Below are positions 15,901 through 23,914 of a stretch of DNA of 52,530 nucleotides, piece by piece. Position 1 is the first letter of the stretch. Every line of letters begins with the position of its first letter. This DNA comes from Chitinophagales bacterium. Its GTDB lineage: Bacteria > Bacteroidota > Bacteroidia > Chitinophagales > Saprospiraceae. The DNA lies in assembly GCA_013298845.1 (NCBI GenBank), contig JAAFJN010000009.1:116576-169105 (forward strand). The letters are read 5' to 3'. A model generated the notes under the pieces. The model was given only the letters and a program-made list of their open reading frames with translations. It was not told where the DNA came from and made no database searches. Position numbers and translations under genes: made by a program.

Positions 15901-16633
15901 GCCGTCTGGGGTGTTCCCCTGCCGAAAGCCCTACGCCACCGGAGGCCAGCAATGCGCCCGTTTGTCCGCTGTACACTTGGTTGCCCACGTTAATTTCGGC
16001 CCAACCATCGTGGTCAAAATCGGCGATATTGGGCACCGAAAACCGGTAACGGGTATCGTACCCCACCTGAACGCTGGAGGTGAATTTGAGGGTGCCATCG
16101 TGTTCGTAACAGCGCAGGTAGCGGTCATTTCCAATAATCACGAGTTCTCCAAAACCGTCTTTGTCCAAATCGGCAATGGCGGGTGCGGTTCCGCCGGGCA
16201 AATCCGTGGGCGAGACGATGGTCGTTTTGGTAGCCCCGGTTGCCCCGTCAATGATGTAAATATTTTGGAGTTCGCATTGGTAAGTAACCACCTCCGGGAT
16301 GCCGTCATTATCCATATCACCGGCGACCAACGGGGAATACGTATTGGTCAGGGCCGGGCTGGTCCATTGGATACCGAGCGAAATTTGTCCGCAAGGCGGC
16401 ACAAAATAGCAGTCAGCATTGCAGGTGGTATAATAAAAATCATCGCATTGTCCGGTGCAGGTGCAATCGGTATCGTAGCAGTCAATGAGGCCGTCGCCGT
16501 CGTCATCAATGCCGTTGGTGCAGTTTTCGGTGGTTTGGGCCGAAGCGAAAAATGGGAAAAGAATAAGGGTGAGTAAAAGGTTTTTCGACAAAGAAATGGT
16601 TGATTTTGTAATTTGGTGGTACATTTTAATCAT
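12917..16633 (-). CDS. Large secreted protein with FG-GAP, SprB repeats and type B (CHU_C) sorting domain
   Basis: The protein has 1238 residues. A signal peptide (LLLTLILFPFFASAQ) precedes a cysteine-rich stretch with DDDGDGLIDC-type calcium loops. FG-GAP units follow (VAGDMDNDGIPEVV, ADLDKDGFGELVIIG, VDFDRDGDLDAIVQG). The middle holds Ig-like and adhesin modules rich in Cys and Thr. Two SprB-type repeats follow around residues 940-1090 (GSLEAIVTGGEPPFQFSW, PGAYALTVTDNNNC). The C-terminus VFVPNVFSLN...FQVFDRWGDIVY is the gliding-motility CHU_C domain, a type B T9SS signal. It is probably a surface adhesin. ATG codons at 16633 and 16624 both precede the signal peptide and cannot be separated. 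Confidence 0.88.
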   Translation of the reverse strand: MIKMYHQITKSTISLSKNLLLTLILFPFFASAQTTENCTNGIDDDGDGLIDCYDTDCTCTGQCDDFYYTTCNADCYFVPPCGQISLGIQWTSPALTNTYSPLVAGDMDNDGIPEVVTYQCELQNIYIIDGATGATKTTIVSPTDLPGGTAPAIADLDKDGFGELVIIGNDRYLRCYEHDGTLKFTSSVQVGYDTRYRFSVPNIADFDHDGWAEINVGNQVYSGQTGALLASGGVGLSAGEHPRRRANGFSFNMPVAIDALPDNFCPDCDGLEIVAGNQVLSVNLVTGNVNVVVSAPAAYSDGFTSVVDFDRDGDLDAIVQGQKNNWNYVYCWEIETSTVMGEYRLLNNYVEGASRVNVADLNGDGNLELNFCGHPRLYTLRNNFTPLWINSNNDASSITSSSVFDFCGDGSSDIIYRGQDNLVILEGATGQIKFQDNCTSATHIENPLILDVDADGQTEIVIECGDGNGSGHVVCYEAVGTPGISSRKVWNQHAYISTNINDDLSVPQYQQNHHIIGDSLKMNTFLNQFFNPTFPSPDGGISFKNVLCKQDSMEITVEICNTGDNVLPPQMPISLYQGNPLTSPAVWIAATPLGQSIGLGGCQDITFTVPRTLVVNDTIYLALNDDHSEPTPYSLTQFPVTSLGECGFNNNFAKFFYAYNPATLQLGNDTLICDNGTLSLSASGNDIVSFSWQNGAITPGFTVPDAGTFWVATTDICGNTQRDTIVVGIDSNTVVQLGIDLEMCEGASINVGESGFDFYNWKGGATYDCTTCPTVNAFRANSGNIILEAGFNNGCMSTDTLFLTVNDTFFVQIDTLVCKGDVVTMLNTTILPGTVQLFNLTTIHGCDSTIYVNVIAKDTFATAESVTICPGTSYSIFGQNQTVAGIYAKTFTAINGCDSTHTVELIVQPLISVAIEADSSCLNEPTGSLEAIVTGGEPPFQFSWSPVLPAQATVADLPPGAYALTVTDNNNCTVTDTENILAFPPIVSAITADSVRCFGENNGQINIATADPTLLFSLDGAAFIDVDKFGSLTANNYTVYAMDTYGCSDTTDIAVGQPGPLLLSLPRDTTITFGDSILLNIQTTAVQIARWTWNTTAFLRDSASLNTFTQPHAPVLYRLTLTDVRGCSATDEMTIMMNRIKQVFVPNVFSLNLSDDLNSRLTPGFGASVQRVKQFQVFDRWGDIVYSADNVMPGDQSLQWDGQVRGKKANSSVYIWQMEVELIDGTLERYFGDVTLLR

Positions 16634-16884
16634 AAAGTGGCAAATGGTTATGTTTTATCCGGCACCCAAACGAAGCACGCAATTGTTTCGTGTTTTGCCG
16701 TGGGTGATTAACAAACGGTTTAAGGAATGCGCCCTTTGGAGGGGTGTTCCTGGTTTAAATAATGCCAACTTTTATGAGATTAAAATGGGGTAAAAACGGG
16801 TTAAAGTATGGGTTTAAGCAACGGCGAAGCCCGTAAAGGGGCGCATTTCGACCGGGTGTAACCCAATGACCATGTCGGACGCTT
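16634..16884. other. Intergenic gap without recognised genes
   Basis: This 251-nt stretch lies between the start of the large type B protein gene and the stop of yidD, both on the minus strand. It must contain the promoter of the former. No clear TAnnTTTG element, hairpin or small gene was found. Confidence 0.5.
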
Positions 16885-17115
16885 TTATTTTTTCGGATTT
16901 TTAGGCACCGGATCATGCCCAAAACCACCCCAGGGATGACAACTAAAAATACGTTTCACCGCCAGGTATGTTCCTTTAAAAAATCCCCATTCGTTTAATG
17001 CCTCAATGGCATAGTGCGAACAGGTGGGCTGATACCGACATTTATTTTGGCCCAATAATGGAGAAAGGGTCAATTGGTAGATTCGGATGGGTATTATCAA
17101 AATGTATTTCAACAT
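16885..17115 (-). CDS. yidD: Membrane protein insertion efficiency factor YidD
   Basis: The 76-residue protein carries the whole YidD signature: [13 protein letters not shown] at the amphipathic N-terminus, the cysteine motif [15 protein letters not shown] and the C-terminal [13 protein letters not shown]. YidD assists the YidC insertase at the inner membrane. The frame extends to an ATG at 17163, but the family normally starts at [14 protein letters not shown] and a TAATTTTG element at 17124-17131 lies inside the extension, so the ATG at 17115 was chosen. Unlike the common arrangement with rnpA, oxaA or a tRNA-modification gene, it stands alone here, divergent from an M1 peptidase. Confidence 0.9.
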   Translation of the reverse strand: MLKYILIIPIRIYQLTLSPLLGQNKCRYQPTCSHYAIEALNEWGFFKGTYLAVKRIFSCHPWGGFGHDPVPKNPKK

Positions 17116-17123
17116 ACGTGATG

Positions 17124-17131
17124 CAAAATTA
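17124..17131 (-). promoter_or_regulatory. Candidate -7 element (TAATTTTG) for yidD
   Basis: TAATTTTG on the minus strand matches TAnnTTTG and ends 8 nt before the ATG at 17115. A TTTG lies 12 nt upstream, closer than the normal -33 spacing. A start of transcription at or next to the ATG would be implied. Confidence 0.4.
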
Positions 17132-17220
17132 CTGATTTTTTGGCAAATTATCCGGGCCGACATTTTTCTTTACCGTAAAATTGCGCCTCTTTATTTCCTT
17201 ATTCCTAAATTCAACAAATT

Positions 17221-19074
17221 ATGCTGCTACGTTTTGCTTTGTCGCTGTCTTTTCTTTTTTGCGTTCTGGCCGCCCAGGCGCAACCCGACCGTTGGCAACA
17301 AAAAGCCAAATACACCATGGACATTGACATGGATGTAAAAGCGCACCAATACAAAGGTGCCATGAAACTCGAATACACCAACAATAGCCCGGATGTGTTA
17401 AACAAGGTGTTTTTTCACCTTTATTTTAACGCTTTTCAGCCGGGCAGTATGATGGATACCCGCTCGCGCAATATCGAAGATGCCGATGGCCGCGTGGCGG
17501 ATCGTATCTCCAAACTTAAACCCGACGAACAGGGCTACATTAACGTAAAAACCCTCAATATCAACGGCCAAAAATGCCGCTTCGAAACCAACGAAACCAT
17601 TTTGGAGGTCACTTTGCCGCAACCCATTGCGCCGGGGGCTACGGCGCGTTTCGATATGACCTGGGATGCTCAGGTGCCGTTGCAGGTGCGCCGCTCGGGC
17701 CGCGATAACCGCGAAGGTATCGAATATTCCATGACGCAGTGGTACCCCAAATTGTGCGAATACGATTACCAGGGCTGGCACGCAAATCCGTACGTTGCCC
17801 GCGAGTTTTACGGCGTTTGGGGCGATTTTGACGTGACCATTCACATTGATAAAAAATACGTGGTGGCCGCCGGTGCTTATTTGCAAAACCCGCAGGAAAT
17901 CGGTTACGGATACGAAACACCCGGTTCTACCGTGCAACAACCCGCCGGTGATCGGTTGCATTACCACTTTTTAGCGCCCAATGTGCACGATTTTGCCTGG
18001 GCCGCCGATCCCGACTACAAACAAACCTCCATCAAAGCCGAAGATGGCACGACCATGCGGTTCTTTTGGCAATCGGGTAAAGGTTACGACGAACAATGGG
18101 AAAAATTACCGGCCATCATGTCGCGGGCCCGTACGCACATGAACCAAAAATGCGGGAAATACCCTTACAACGAATACGCATTTATCCAAGGCGGCGATGG
18201 CGGCATGGAATACCCCATGGCGACCTTAATTACCGGTAATCGCTCGCTCAATTCGCTCGTGGGCGTTGCCGTTCACGAACAATTGCACTCCTGGTACCAA
18301 ATGATTTTGGGTACCAACGAAGCCCTCTACGCCTGGATGGACGAAGGGTTTACGTCCTGGGCCGAAACCTACGTGGAAAACGAACTCGCGCGCGAAGGGC
18401 TAATGGGTACCCGCAAAGCCGAGGAACAGTATTGGTTGGGTAATATGAAGGCATACGTGGCACTGGCTACCAGTGGCAAAGAAGAACCGCTCACGGTACA
18501 CGCCGATCACTTTAAAACCAATTACGGTTATTCGCTGGCGGCTTACGTAAAAGGATGCGTTTTCCTCACCCAAATGGAGTATATCATTGGGAAAAAGGAC
18601 TTTGATCGGGCGATGCTGACCTATTACGACACCTGGAAATTTAAACACCCCAATTCCAACGACCTGATCCGTATTTTTGAAAAAGAAAGCGGTCTCGAAC
18701 TGGATTGGTTTAAAGAAGATTGGGTAAATACCACCAATACGATTGACTATTCCATTAAAACCGTGGAAAAAGAGAGCCGAAAATCCACGAAAGTAACCGT
18801 GGCCAAAGAGGGTGTGTTTGCCATGCCCTTGGATATTGTGGTGACTTACGAAGGCGGCGATAAAGAGGTGTTTTATTTCCCGCTGGAATCTATGCGCGGC
18901 GAAAAACCGTTGGAAAATAACATGGAACGGACTGTCATGCCCGACCACCGCTGGGTGGATATGGAATTTTCGTTTGAAATCCCGGAAAAATTGAAAAAAA
19001 TCGAAAAAATCGAAATTGATCCCACCCAACGAATGGCGGATATTGATTACGATAATAACGTTTGGGTACCGTAA
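17221..19074 (+). CDS. Secreted M1-family metallopeptidase
   Basis: The 617-residue protein has a signal peptide (LLRFALSLSFLFCVLAAQAQ). The M1 aminopeptidase core carries GGDGGMEYPMATLITG, the equivalent of the GxMEN substrate motif. The zinc site is HEQLH (His352, Glu353, His356), with the third ligand Glu375 in MDEGFTSWAE at the expected 18-residue spacing. It should be an active zinc aminopeptidase outside the cytoplasm. No T9SS signal is visible; the C-terminus is a beta domain ending at DIDYDNNVWVP. Upstream, TAAAATTG (17176-17183) is a weak match to the -7 element. A double hairpin follows the stop. Confidence 0.88.
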   Translation: MLLRFALSLSFLFCVLAAQAQPDRWQQKAKYTMDIDMDVKAHQYKGAMKLEYTNNSPDVLNKVFFHLYFNAFQPGSMMDTRSRNIEDADGRVADRISKLKPDEQGYINVKTLNINGQKCRFETNETILEVTLPQPIAPGATARFDMTWDAQVPLQVRRSGRDNREGIEYSMTQWYPKLCEYDYQGWHANPYVAREFYGVWGDFDVTIHIDKKYVVAAGAYLQNPQEIGYGYETPGSTVQQPAGDRLHYHFLAPNVHDFAWAADPDYKQTSIKAEDGTTMRFFWQSGKGYDEQWEKLPAIMSRARTHMNQKCGKYPYNEYAFIQGGDGGMEYPMATLITGNRSLNSLVGVAVHEQLHSWYQMILGTNEALYAWMDEGFTSWAETYVENELAREGLMGTRKAEEQYWLGNMKAYVALATSGKEEPLTVHADHFKTNYGYSLAAYVKGCVFLTQMEYIIGKKDFDRAMLTYYDTWKFKHPNSNDLIRIFEKESGLELDWFKEDWVNTTNTIDYSIKTVEKESRKSTKVTVAKEGVFAMPLDIVVTYEGGDKEVFYFPLESMRGEKPLENNMERTVMPDHRWVDMEFSFEIPEKLKKIEKIEIDPTQRMADIDYDNNVWVP

Positions 19075-19088
19075 CGCGTTGGGGATTT

Positions 19089-19134
19089 GGGCAGGCACAA
19101 GGCCTGCCCCTACGGTACGTGACGGACGTCACGT
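19089..19134. terminator. Two adjacent hairpins after the M1 peptidase gene
   Basis: GGGCAGGC (19089-19096) pairs with GCCTGCCC (19102-19109) around a 5-nt loop. ACGTGAC (19117-19123) pairs with GTCACGT (19128-19134) around a 4-nt loop, followed by a T-rich run. They separate the convergent stops at 19074 and 19134. The first hairpin resembles a palindromic element dispersed in many Bacteroidota genomes. Confidence 0.6.
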
Positions 19135-19538
19135 TATTTTACCAAAACGTACCGTTGATATATCATCGCGGGTTCGTCGGGGTGGTTACCGGTGATATTT
19201 TCGGTGGTGGTGAACAACCGCCAACCCTGCGAAAATAACGCGTTGATTTCGCGGACAACCTTGCTTTCGTGGCTGGTGACGGGCCGCATATCTAACCATT
19301 TGGCTCCGTTGAGGTCTTTTTCCACTTGTGAACCATCGGGGGCGGTAATCACCATCACCGATTTCAACAGCGATGCTTCTAATACCTGGTACACGACTAC
19401 GGTCATGAGGGAGTCAAATTTGGGAGCGGCCATTTGCTGGGCCTGGGTGGTGGTGGTGGTCAAAAACAGGGCGATGGTGACGAAACATGCCTGAATAAAG
19501 AAACGGGGTGCGGTCGGGAAAATAGTTGGATTTGTCAT
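19134..19538 (-). CDS. Small exported protein, DUF4177-like
   Basis: The 134-residue protein has an N-terminal hydrophobic segment (FFIQACFVTIALFLTTTTT) ending near TQAQ, consistent with a signal peptide. The mature part ends in EINALFSQGWRLFTTTEN and YQRYVLVK, a pattern like the small DUF4177 fold (INxLxxxGWxL...F). No catalytic residues are evident and the function is unknown. The gene is monocistronic and convergent with the M1 peptidase. The promoter candidate is TAGTTTTG at 19574-19581. Confidence 0.6.
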   Translation of the reverse strand: MTNPTIFPTAPRFFIQACFVTIALFLTTTTTQAQQMAAPKFDSLMTVVVYQVLEASLLKSVMVITAPDGSQVEKDLNGAKWLDMRPVTSHESKVVREINALFSQGWRLFTTTENITGNHPDEPAMIYQRYVLVK

Positions 19539-19573
19539 AGTTTAAGTTGTTTTGTTGTTAGCATTGAATGGGG

Positions 19574-19581
19574 CAAAACTA
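19574..19581 (-). promoter_or_regulatory. Candidate -7 element (TAGTTTTG)
   Basis: TAGTTTTG on the minus strand matches TAnnTTTG, 35 nt before the ATG at 19538. No TTG lies at the normal upstream spacing. Confidence 0.4.
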
Positions 19582-19735
19582 TTCCCTAAAATCATTAAAA
19601 TGCGGGTTTTTAACAAAAAAATAAGGTTTTTAACGTCCTTGAAAAATAGGCGTTGCGTTTTTGGGTTGGCCTTAACAAGTTGGCAGTAGTGGGTAAATCG
19701 AATTAATAATTGTGTTAAAAATGGTATTTGTTGGT

Positions 19736-19887
19736 CCGGTAGAGCCGCGATGCCTCGCGGCTGTGGTATCGCGTTTTTACGGCGCGGCGGCGCGTTTTTA
19801 TAGCGGCGTTTTTGGATAAAATACCGGGAATTTAATGCCCGGTATTTTATCCAAATTCGCGTAGACGCGAGGCATCGCGTCTCTACG
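19736..19887. repeat. Composite palindromic element with nested inverted repeats
   Basis: The outer parts are inverted copies of one another: CGCGATGCCTCGCG at about 19747-19760 and its exact reverse complement at about 19866-19879, each also palindromic in itself. Between them TTTGGATAAAATACCGGG (19811-19828) pairs perfectly with 19838-19855 around a 9-nt loop. The interior also has repeated GCG-TTTTTA words. The element fills most of the 354-nt gap upstream of the small exported-protein gene and ends 6 nt before the stop of the M16 gene, so it may double as a terminator. It looks like a non-autonomous mobile repeat. Confidence 0.7.
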
Positions 19888-19892
19888 GGCGG

Positions 19893-22052
19893 TTATTTTA
19901 TTTCAAACATCGCGTCGTCAACGCCGGCATTCACCTTTATTTCCGATACTTTAATTTTCATCGGCATCGGGAAAACGCCGGTTGTGGTGCTGGCGTGCGG
20001 GAATTTGATGCCTCCAACGGCTTTATAATCGTCAAAATCGTTGATAACCGTCGTAGGATTACCATCGGCTCCTTTGTCTTGCGTGATTTCGCGCAATTTG
20101 AGACTGGTCGCCACTTCGTAATACTCCGTTTTTTTGGTGCCATTCGGGTGTGTCACCTCCACGAGATAGGCGCTTTTTCCGTTAATTTCTTCAATTCCTT
20201 TTAACTGCAACTGGTAACTGTCGTTGAGGTATTCCAACTCTTTGAAAGGATTGGATTGCTCTTTCAGGTCATCCAGTTCGGTACCGGTAATGTCTCTTTG
20301 GGCACCGCCTTGGCCGGTTTGAATGGCTTTATCGCCGTTGAGAATGGTTTTGCCCATACTTTGACCCGACATCAGCATTTCCATCACGAGTTTATTGCCT
20401 TTTTTCTGCGCCTGTTGGAGCGTAATGGCCATCCCGCGTGATTGCATGGTCACCGTTGATTGTACGTCTTTAACGGCGGCTAATTTATCCGCGCCACCAA
20501 TGGCAGTCAGGTAATCACCGATGACCTTTTTACCGTCCATGCCGGGCGGTAGGTTGGTATTGATGTTTTTGGCGGGTTCGCCGTTGGTTTCATAATAATT
20601 AATTTTACCCGTGGTCGAAAACTGCTTGAGGCGGTCGGCGACCTCGTCGCGGTTACCCACGACCAAAATATGGGCGCGTTTGATTTTGATGAACTTTTGC
20701 GAAGTCGCCATCAATTGTTCCGGTGTTACGGCGTTGAGTTTGGTCAGGTAGTTTTGGTAATAGTCGGCCGGGAGGTTAAAACGAGCGGTAGTGAGCGCAA
20801 AATCCGCCACGGTACCCGGTTCTTCGAGGCTGCGGGAGAATTGCCCGGTGAGTACGTTTTTCACGATGGTCAATTCGGAACCCGGTACTTTTTTGGTGCG
20901 CAGCAGGTCCATTTCTTTCAAAAATTCAATCACCGAACTATCCGTAACGGCGTTGCGAACGCTGGCCGAAGCCGTAAATGAACCAATAATTTCGTCGGCG
21001 CGTAGGTTGGTGCGGGCACCGTAGGTCCAGCCGTGTAATTCGCGGAGGTTGGCATTCACGCGGCTGTTGAAGTACCCGCCGAGGAGGGTGTTCATGACGC
21101 GGCCGTAAATGGCCTCATCGGTGCCGGGCATCAGTTCCACGGGGTAGGTGATGTTAATGACCGATTGTACCGCGCCGGGTTTGTGGACAAAATCCACAAC
21201 GGTGCTGTCGGGAGCATTGGGTACCACGTACATGGATTTGGGGACTTCCCCCTTTTGCCATTTGCCAAAGTACTTTTTGGCGAATTGCTCGGCTTTCGAT
21301 TTGCTAATGTCGCCGGTGATAACGAGGTACGAAATATTGGGTTTGAAATACGTTTCGTAGTGTTTTTTGATTTGCTCCAGTTTGATATTTTTGAGCGTTT
21401 CCTCGGTGGTAAATTCGCCGTAGGGGTGCAATTTGCCAAAACGCAAACGCGCGCCCACGTTGTTGGCAATGGCATTGGCGTCGGTTTTTTGCGAAGCCAA
21501 ACCACTTTCAACGCGTTTTTTGGCTTTATCAAACTCTTCCTGCGGGAAACTGGGGTTTAATAACACATCGCTCACCAAATCCAGCACTTTTTCGGTGTGT
21601 TTGCTCAGGCAGGACGCATTAATGCCGTTGGGGTTGGCCGACAAAGAAGCCCCGATAAAATCTACTTCGTTGTCAATTTGCGCTTTGGTGCGCGTGGCCG
21701 TTCCTTTGGTCAGTAAATCGCCCATCAGGTTGGTATAACCGGCGGCGTCGCGTTGCAACACGGGTTGGTAATCAACAAACAAACGGAACGACACTTGGGG
21801 CAATTTGTGGTTTTCAACCAAAATTACCTTTAGTCCATTGTCGAGTTCAAACGTTTCGGCTTTACCAATTTGAATGGTGGGTGCATCGCCGGGTTTGGGG
21901 GCGTTTTTGCGCACATCACCCGTCGGAATGGTGATTTTAGGGGCCGTACCCGAAGGCGCACCCGCTTTTGATTTTTCCCCGGTTTTGGGGCTACAGGCAG
22001 CAACAACCATCAAAAAGGCCATTGCAGCGTATATAATTTTATTTTTTAGCAT
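19893..22052 (-). CDS. M16-family lipoprotein without the zinc motif
   Basis: The 719-residue protein begins with a lipoprotein signal (AAMAFLMVVAAC, lipidated Cys near residue 20). The two M16 domains are recognisable: FELDNGLKVILVENHKLPQV at the start and GGYFNSRVNANLRELHGWTYG in the second half. Where active members have HxxEH, this one has GYTNLMGDLLTKG, so the zinc ligands are absent. About 200 further residues at the C-terminus (from GGADKLAAVKDVQSTVTM) resemble a LolA/MucB-type lipoprotein-carrier beta fold. It probably acts as the non-catalytic partner of the M16 protein encoded 296 nt upstream on the same strand. Its location is the envelope. Confidence 0.8.
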   Translation of the reverse strand: MLKNKIIYAAMAFLMVVAACSPKTGEKSKAGAPSGTAPKITIPTGDVRKNAPKPGDAPTIQIGKAETFELDNGLKVILVENHKLPQVSFRLFVDYQPVLQRDAAGYTNLMGDLLTKGTATRTKAQIDNEVDFIGASLSANPNGINASCLSKHTEKVLDLVSDVLLNPSFPQEEFDKAKKRVESGLASQKTDANAIANNVGARLRFGKLHPYGEFTTEETLKNIKLEQIKKHYETYFKPNISYLVITGDISKSKAEQFAKKYFGKWQKGEVPKSMYVVPNAPDSTVVDFVHKPGAVQSVINITYPVELMPGTDEAIYGRVMNTLLGGYFNSRVNANLRELHGWTYGARTNLRADEIIGSFTASASVRNAVTDSSVIEFLKEMDLLRTKKVPGSELTIVKNVLTGQFSRSLEEPGTVADFALTTARFNLPADYYQNYLTKLNAVTPEQLMATSQKFIKIKRAHILVVGNRDEVADRLKQFSTTGKINYYETNGEPAKNINTNLPPGMDGKKVIGDYLTAIGGADKLAAVKDVQSTVTMQSRGMAITLQQAQKKGNKLVMEMLMSGQSMGKTILNGDKAIQTGQGGAQRDITGTELDDLKEQSNPFKELEYLNDSYQLQLKGIEEINGKSAYLVEVTHPNGTKKTEYYEVATSLKLREITQDKGADGNPTTVINDFDDYKAVGGIKFPHASTTTGVFPMPMKIKVSEIKVNAGVDDAMFEIK

Positions 22053-22064
22053 TTTTTAATATTT

Positions 22065-22135
22065 TAGACATCAGACTGGGGGCCTCAGACAAAAGACTTT
22101 AGACAGAAGACCTTCGACTTTAGACAAAGACTTAG
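22065..22135. repeat. Heptanucleotide repeat array, AGACTTT family
   Basis: A degenerate 7-nt periodic run (for example CAGACAA, AAGACTT, TAGACAG, AAGACCT, TCGACTT, TAGACAA) lies just upstream of the M16 lipoprotein gene. It belongs to the same sequence family as the arrays at 39104-39247 and 41373-41442. Confidence 0.7.
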
Positions 22136-22296
22136 GCGTGAGACCATGTGCGATGTTTTTTTTAATAAATAGATGTGTTTTGCGTTTTTTTGGCTAAATT
22201 GATCAAATTAAAGGTTAGAAAGGCAAAAAATTAACAAGCCTAAAAACGTGTAAGTAACAACGAGCAAACAAAAAACGTGTACGTTACGTCGGGCAA

Positions 22297-22351
22297 AACC
22301 AATTCAACCAATTCAACCCTTCCAACCAATTCAACCCTCCTCAACCAATTA
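22297..22351. repeat. Degenerate 9-10-nt tandem repeat (AACCAATTC)
   Basis: Six units run head to tail: AACCAATTC twice, AACCCTTCC, AACCAATTC, AACCCTCCTC and AACCAATTA. The last unit includes the stop codon of the M16 peptidase gene (22349-22351). Just upstream, at about 22242-22295, two imperfect copies of an AAAACGTGTA-containing word lie about 30 nt apart. The 296-nt gap holds no gene. Confidence 0.7.
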
Positions 22352-23677
22352 TGGTTTGGCGGTTAAGGGCAACCAATACAGCACGACGCGGCTATTTTTT
22401 TGGAAATATTTGTTGGCGGCATTTTTTAGGTCTTCGCGGGTCACCTTGCGGTAACGCTCCAATTCGGTGTTGATCAAATTAGCGTCGCCGAAGTACATTT
22501 CATAATTGGCCAAACTTTCGGCAATACCCTGAACGGAGTTATTGGCGGTAACAAAGTCCGTTTCGGCCTGGTTGAGCAGTTTTTGATACTCTGTTTCCGA
22601 AATAAGGTTGGTTTGCACGTCGGTGATGAGTTCGTCCATACTTTTTTCAATGTCTTTCAAATCCACCCCGATGGCCGCGCGGGCAAACATGATACAAGCA
22701 CCTTTGTCTTCGAGGGTAAGCGGGAATGATCCTACACCAACGGCTTTTTGCTGTTCGTCCACAATGGCCTTTTGCATACGGCTACTTTTGCCCCGGCTCA
22801 ACAATTCGCTGAGCATAATCACGGCGTAATAATCGGTGGTGCCCTGCGGCGGAATTTGGTACGAATACACCAATTGCGGCAGGCGGACCTGGTCATAAAT
22901 GGTATCGCGCACTTCTTTGGTAATGTCCGGTTCGGTTACTTTGGGGCGGTAAACTTCCCCTTTTCCGCGCGGAATATCTTTAAAATAGGTATCAATGAGC
23001 AGTTTGGTTTGCTCGATATTAATGTCGCCCGCGATGGACAAAATTGCGTTGTCGGGGCGGTAAAAATCTTTGTAAAACTGCTTGTAATCGGCTTCTACGG
23101 CGGCATCGAGGTGATCCATAGAGCCAATAACGCTGTGGTTGTACGGGTGAACACGGAACGTACGCTTCATGGTTTCTTCCACGAGGCGACCGTAAGGCAC
23201 GTTATCCACGCGTTGGCGGCGTTCTTCTTTTACCACCTGGCGTTGGGTTTCGATCCCTACATTTTCCACTTTCGCCTGCAACATCCGTTCGCTTTCGAGC
23301 CAAAGTCCGAGGGCCAATTGGTTGCTGGGCAATACTTCAAAATAATACGTGCGGTCGTACCAGGTATTGGCATTCATCATGCCACCGGCTTTGTTCACGT
23401 AGTCGTCAAATTCGCCCCGCGCGATGTTTTCGGAACCTTCAAACAATAAGTGTTCGAAAAAGTGCGCAAATCCCGTGCGGTCGGGTTTTTCATTTTTAGA
23501 ACCCACATGGTACATCACCGACACGGTAACGATGGGCGTAGAGTGGTCTTCATGCAGCAATACTTTGAGGCCATTGGCCATATCGTATTCTACGAACGGA
23601 ATGTTTTGCGCGCCTGCGTGTTGCGTTCCGGCGAACAGGAGCGCTACAAACGGAAGTGCTTTGAAAAAATGAGTCAT
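22349..23677 (-). CDS. Secreted M16 zinc metallopeptidase
   Basis: The 442-residue protein has a signal peptide (ALPFVALLFAGTQHAGAQ). The inverted zinc motif HFFEH lies at residues 72-76, followed about 75 residues later by the third-ligand region EERRQRV (Glu151 or Glu152). The second M16 domain carries the conserved arginine/tyrosine region near LVYSYQIPPQGTTDYY. It should be an active pitrilysin-type peptidase of the periplasm or surface. The following gene encodes a zinc-less M16 lipoprotein, an arrangement typical of heteromeric M16B pairs. A CTGATTC/GAATCAG hairpin lies upstream at 23700-23715. Confidence 0.88.
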   Translation of the reverse strand: MTHFFKALPFVALLFAGTQHAGAQNIPFVEYDMANGLKVLLHEDHSTPIVTVSVMYHVGSKNEKPDRTGFAHFFEHLLFEGSENIARGEFDDYVNKAGGMMNANTWYDRTYYFEVLPSNQLALGLWLESERMLQAKVENVGIETQRQVVKEERRQRVDNVPYGRLVEETMKRTFRVHPYNHSVIGSMDHLDAAVEADYKQFYKDFYRPDNAILSIAGDINIEQTKLLIDTYFKDIPRGKGEVYRPKVTEPDITKEVRDTIYDQVRLPQLVYSYQIPPQGTTDYYAVIMLSELLSRGKSSRMQKAIVDEQQKAVGVGSFPLTLEDKGACIMFARAAIGVDLKDIEKSMDELITDVQTNLISETEYQKLLNQAETDFVTANNSVQGIAESLANYEMYFGDANLINTELERYRKVTREDLKNAANKYFQKNSRVVLYWLPLTAKP

Positions 23678-23914
23678 AGTTGAATTAAAATAGTTTAATC
23701 TGATTCGGGAATCAGTACCTTGTTACCTTGTTTTTTGGTGCAAAAATCCCATTCAAAAACGGGGTGCAGCCGCAAGGAAACGGCCACAAAAGTCGCAGTT
23801 TCTGCGTATCGGAACGCATTTTTTTCAAAAAAATATTTATGGTCTTTTTAAAAAAAACGCCGGATATTTGCCAACCTGTTTTGAGGGTATATTTCCAAAA
23901 TCGAGCAAGTTTAA

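Noticed and set aside
15512-16576. 354-codon plus-strand open frame
   Set aside because: It is antisense to the FG-GAP region of the same protein; repeated calcium-loop codons generate a long mirror frame.
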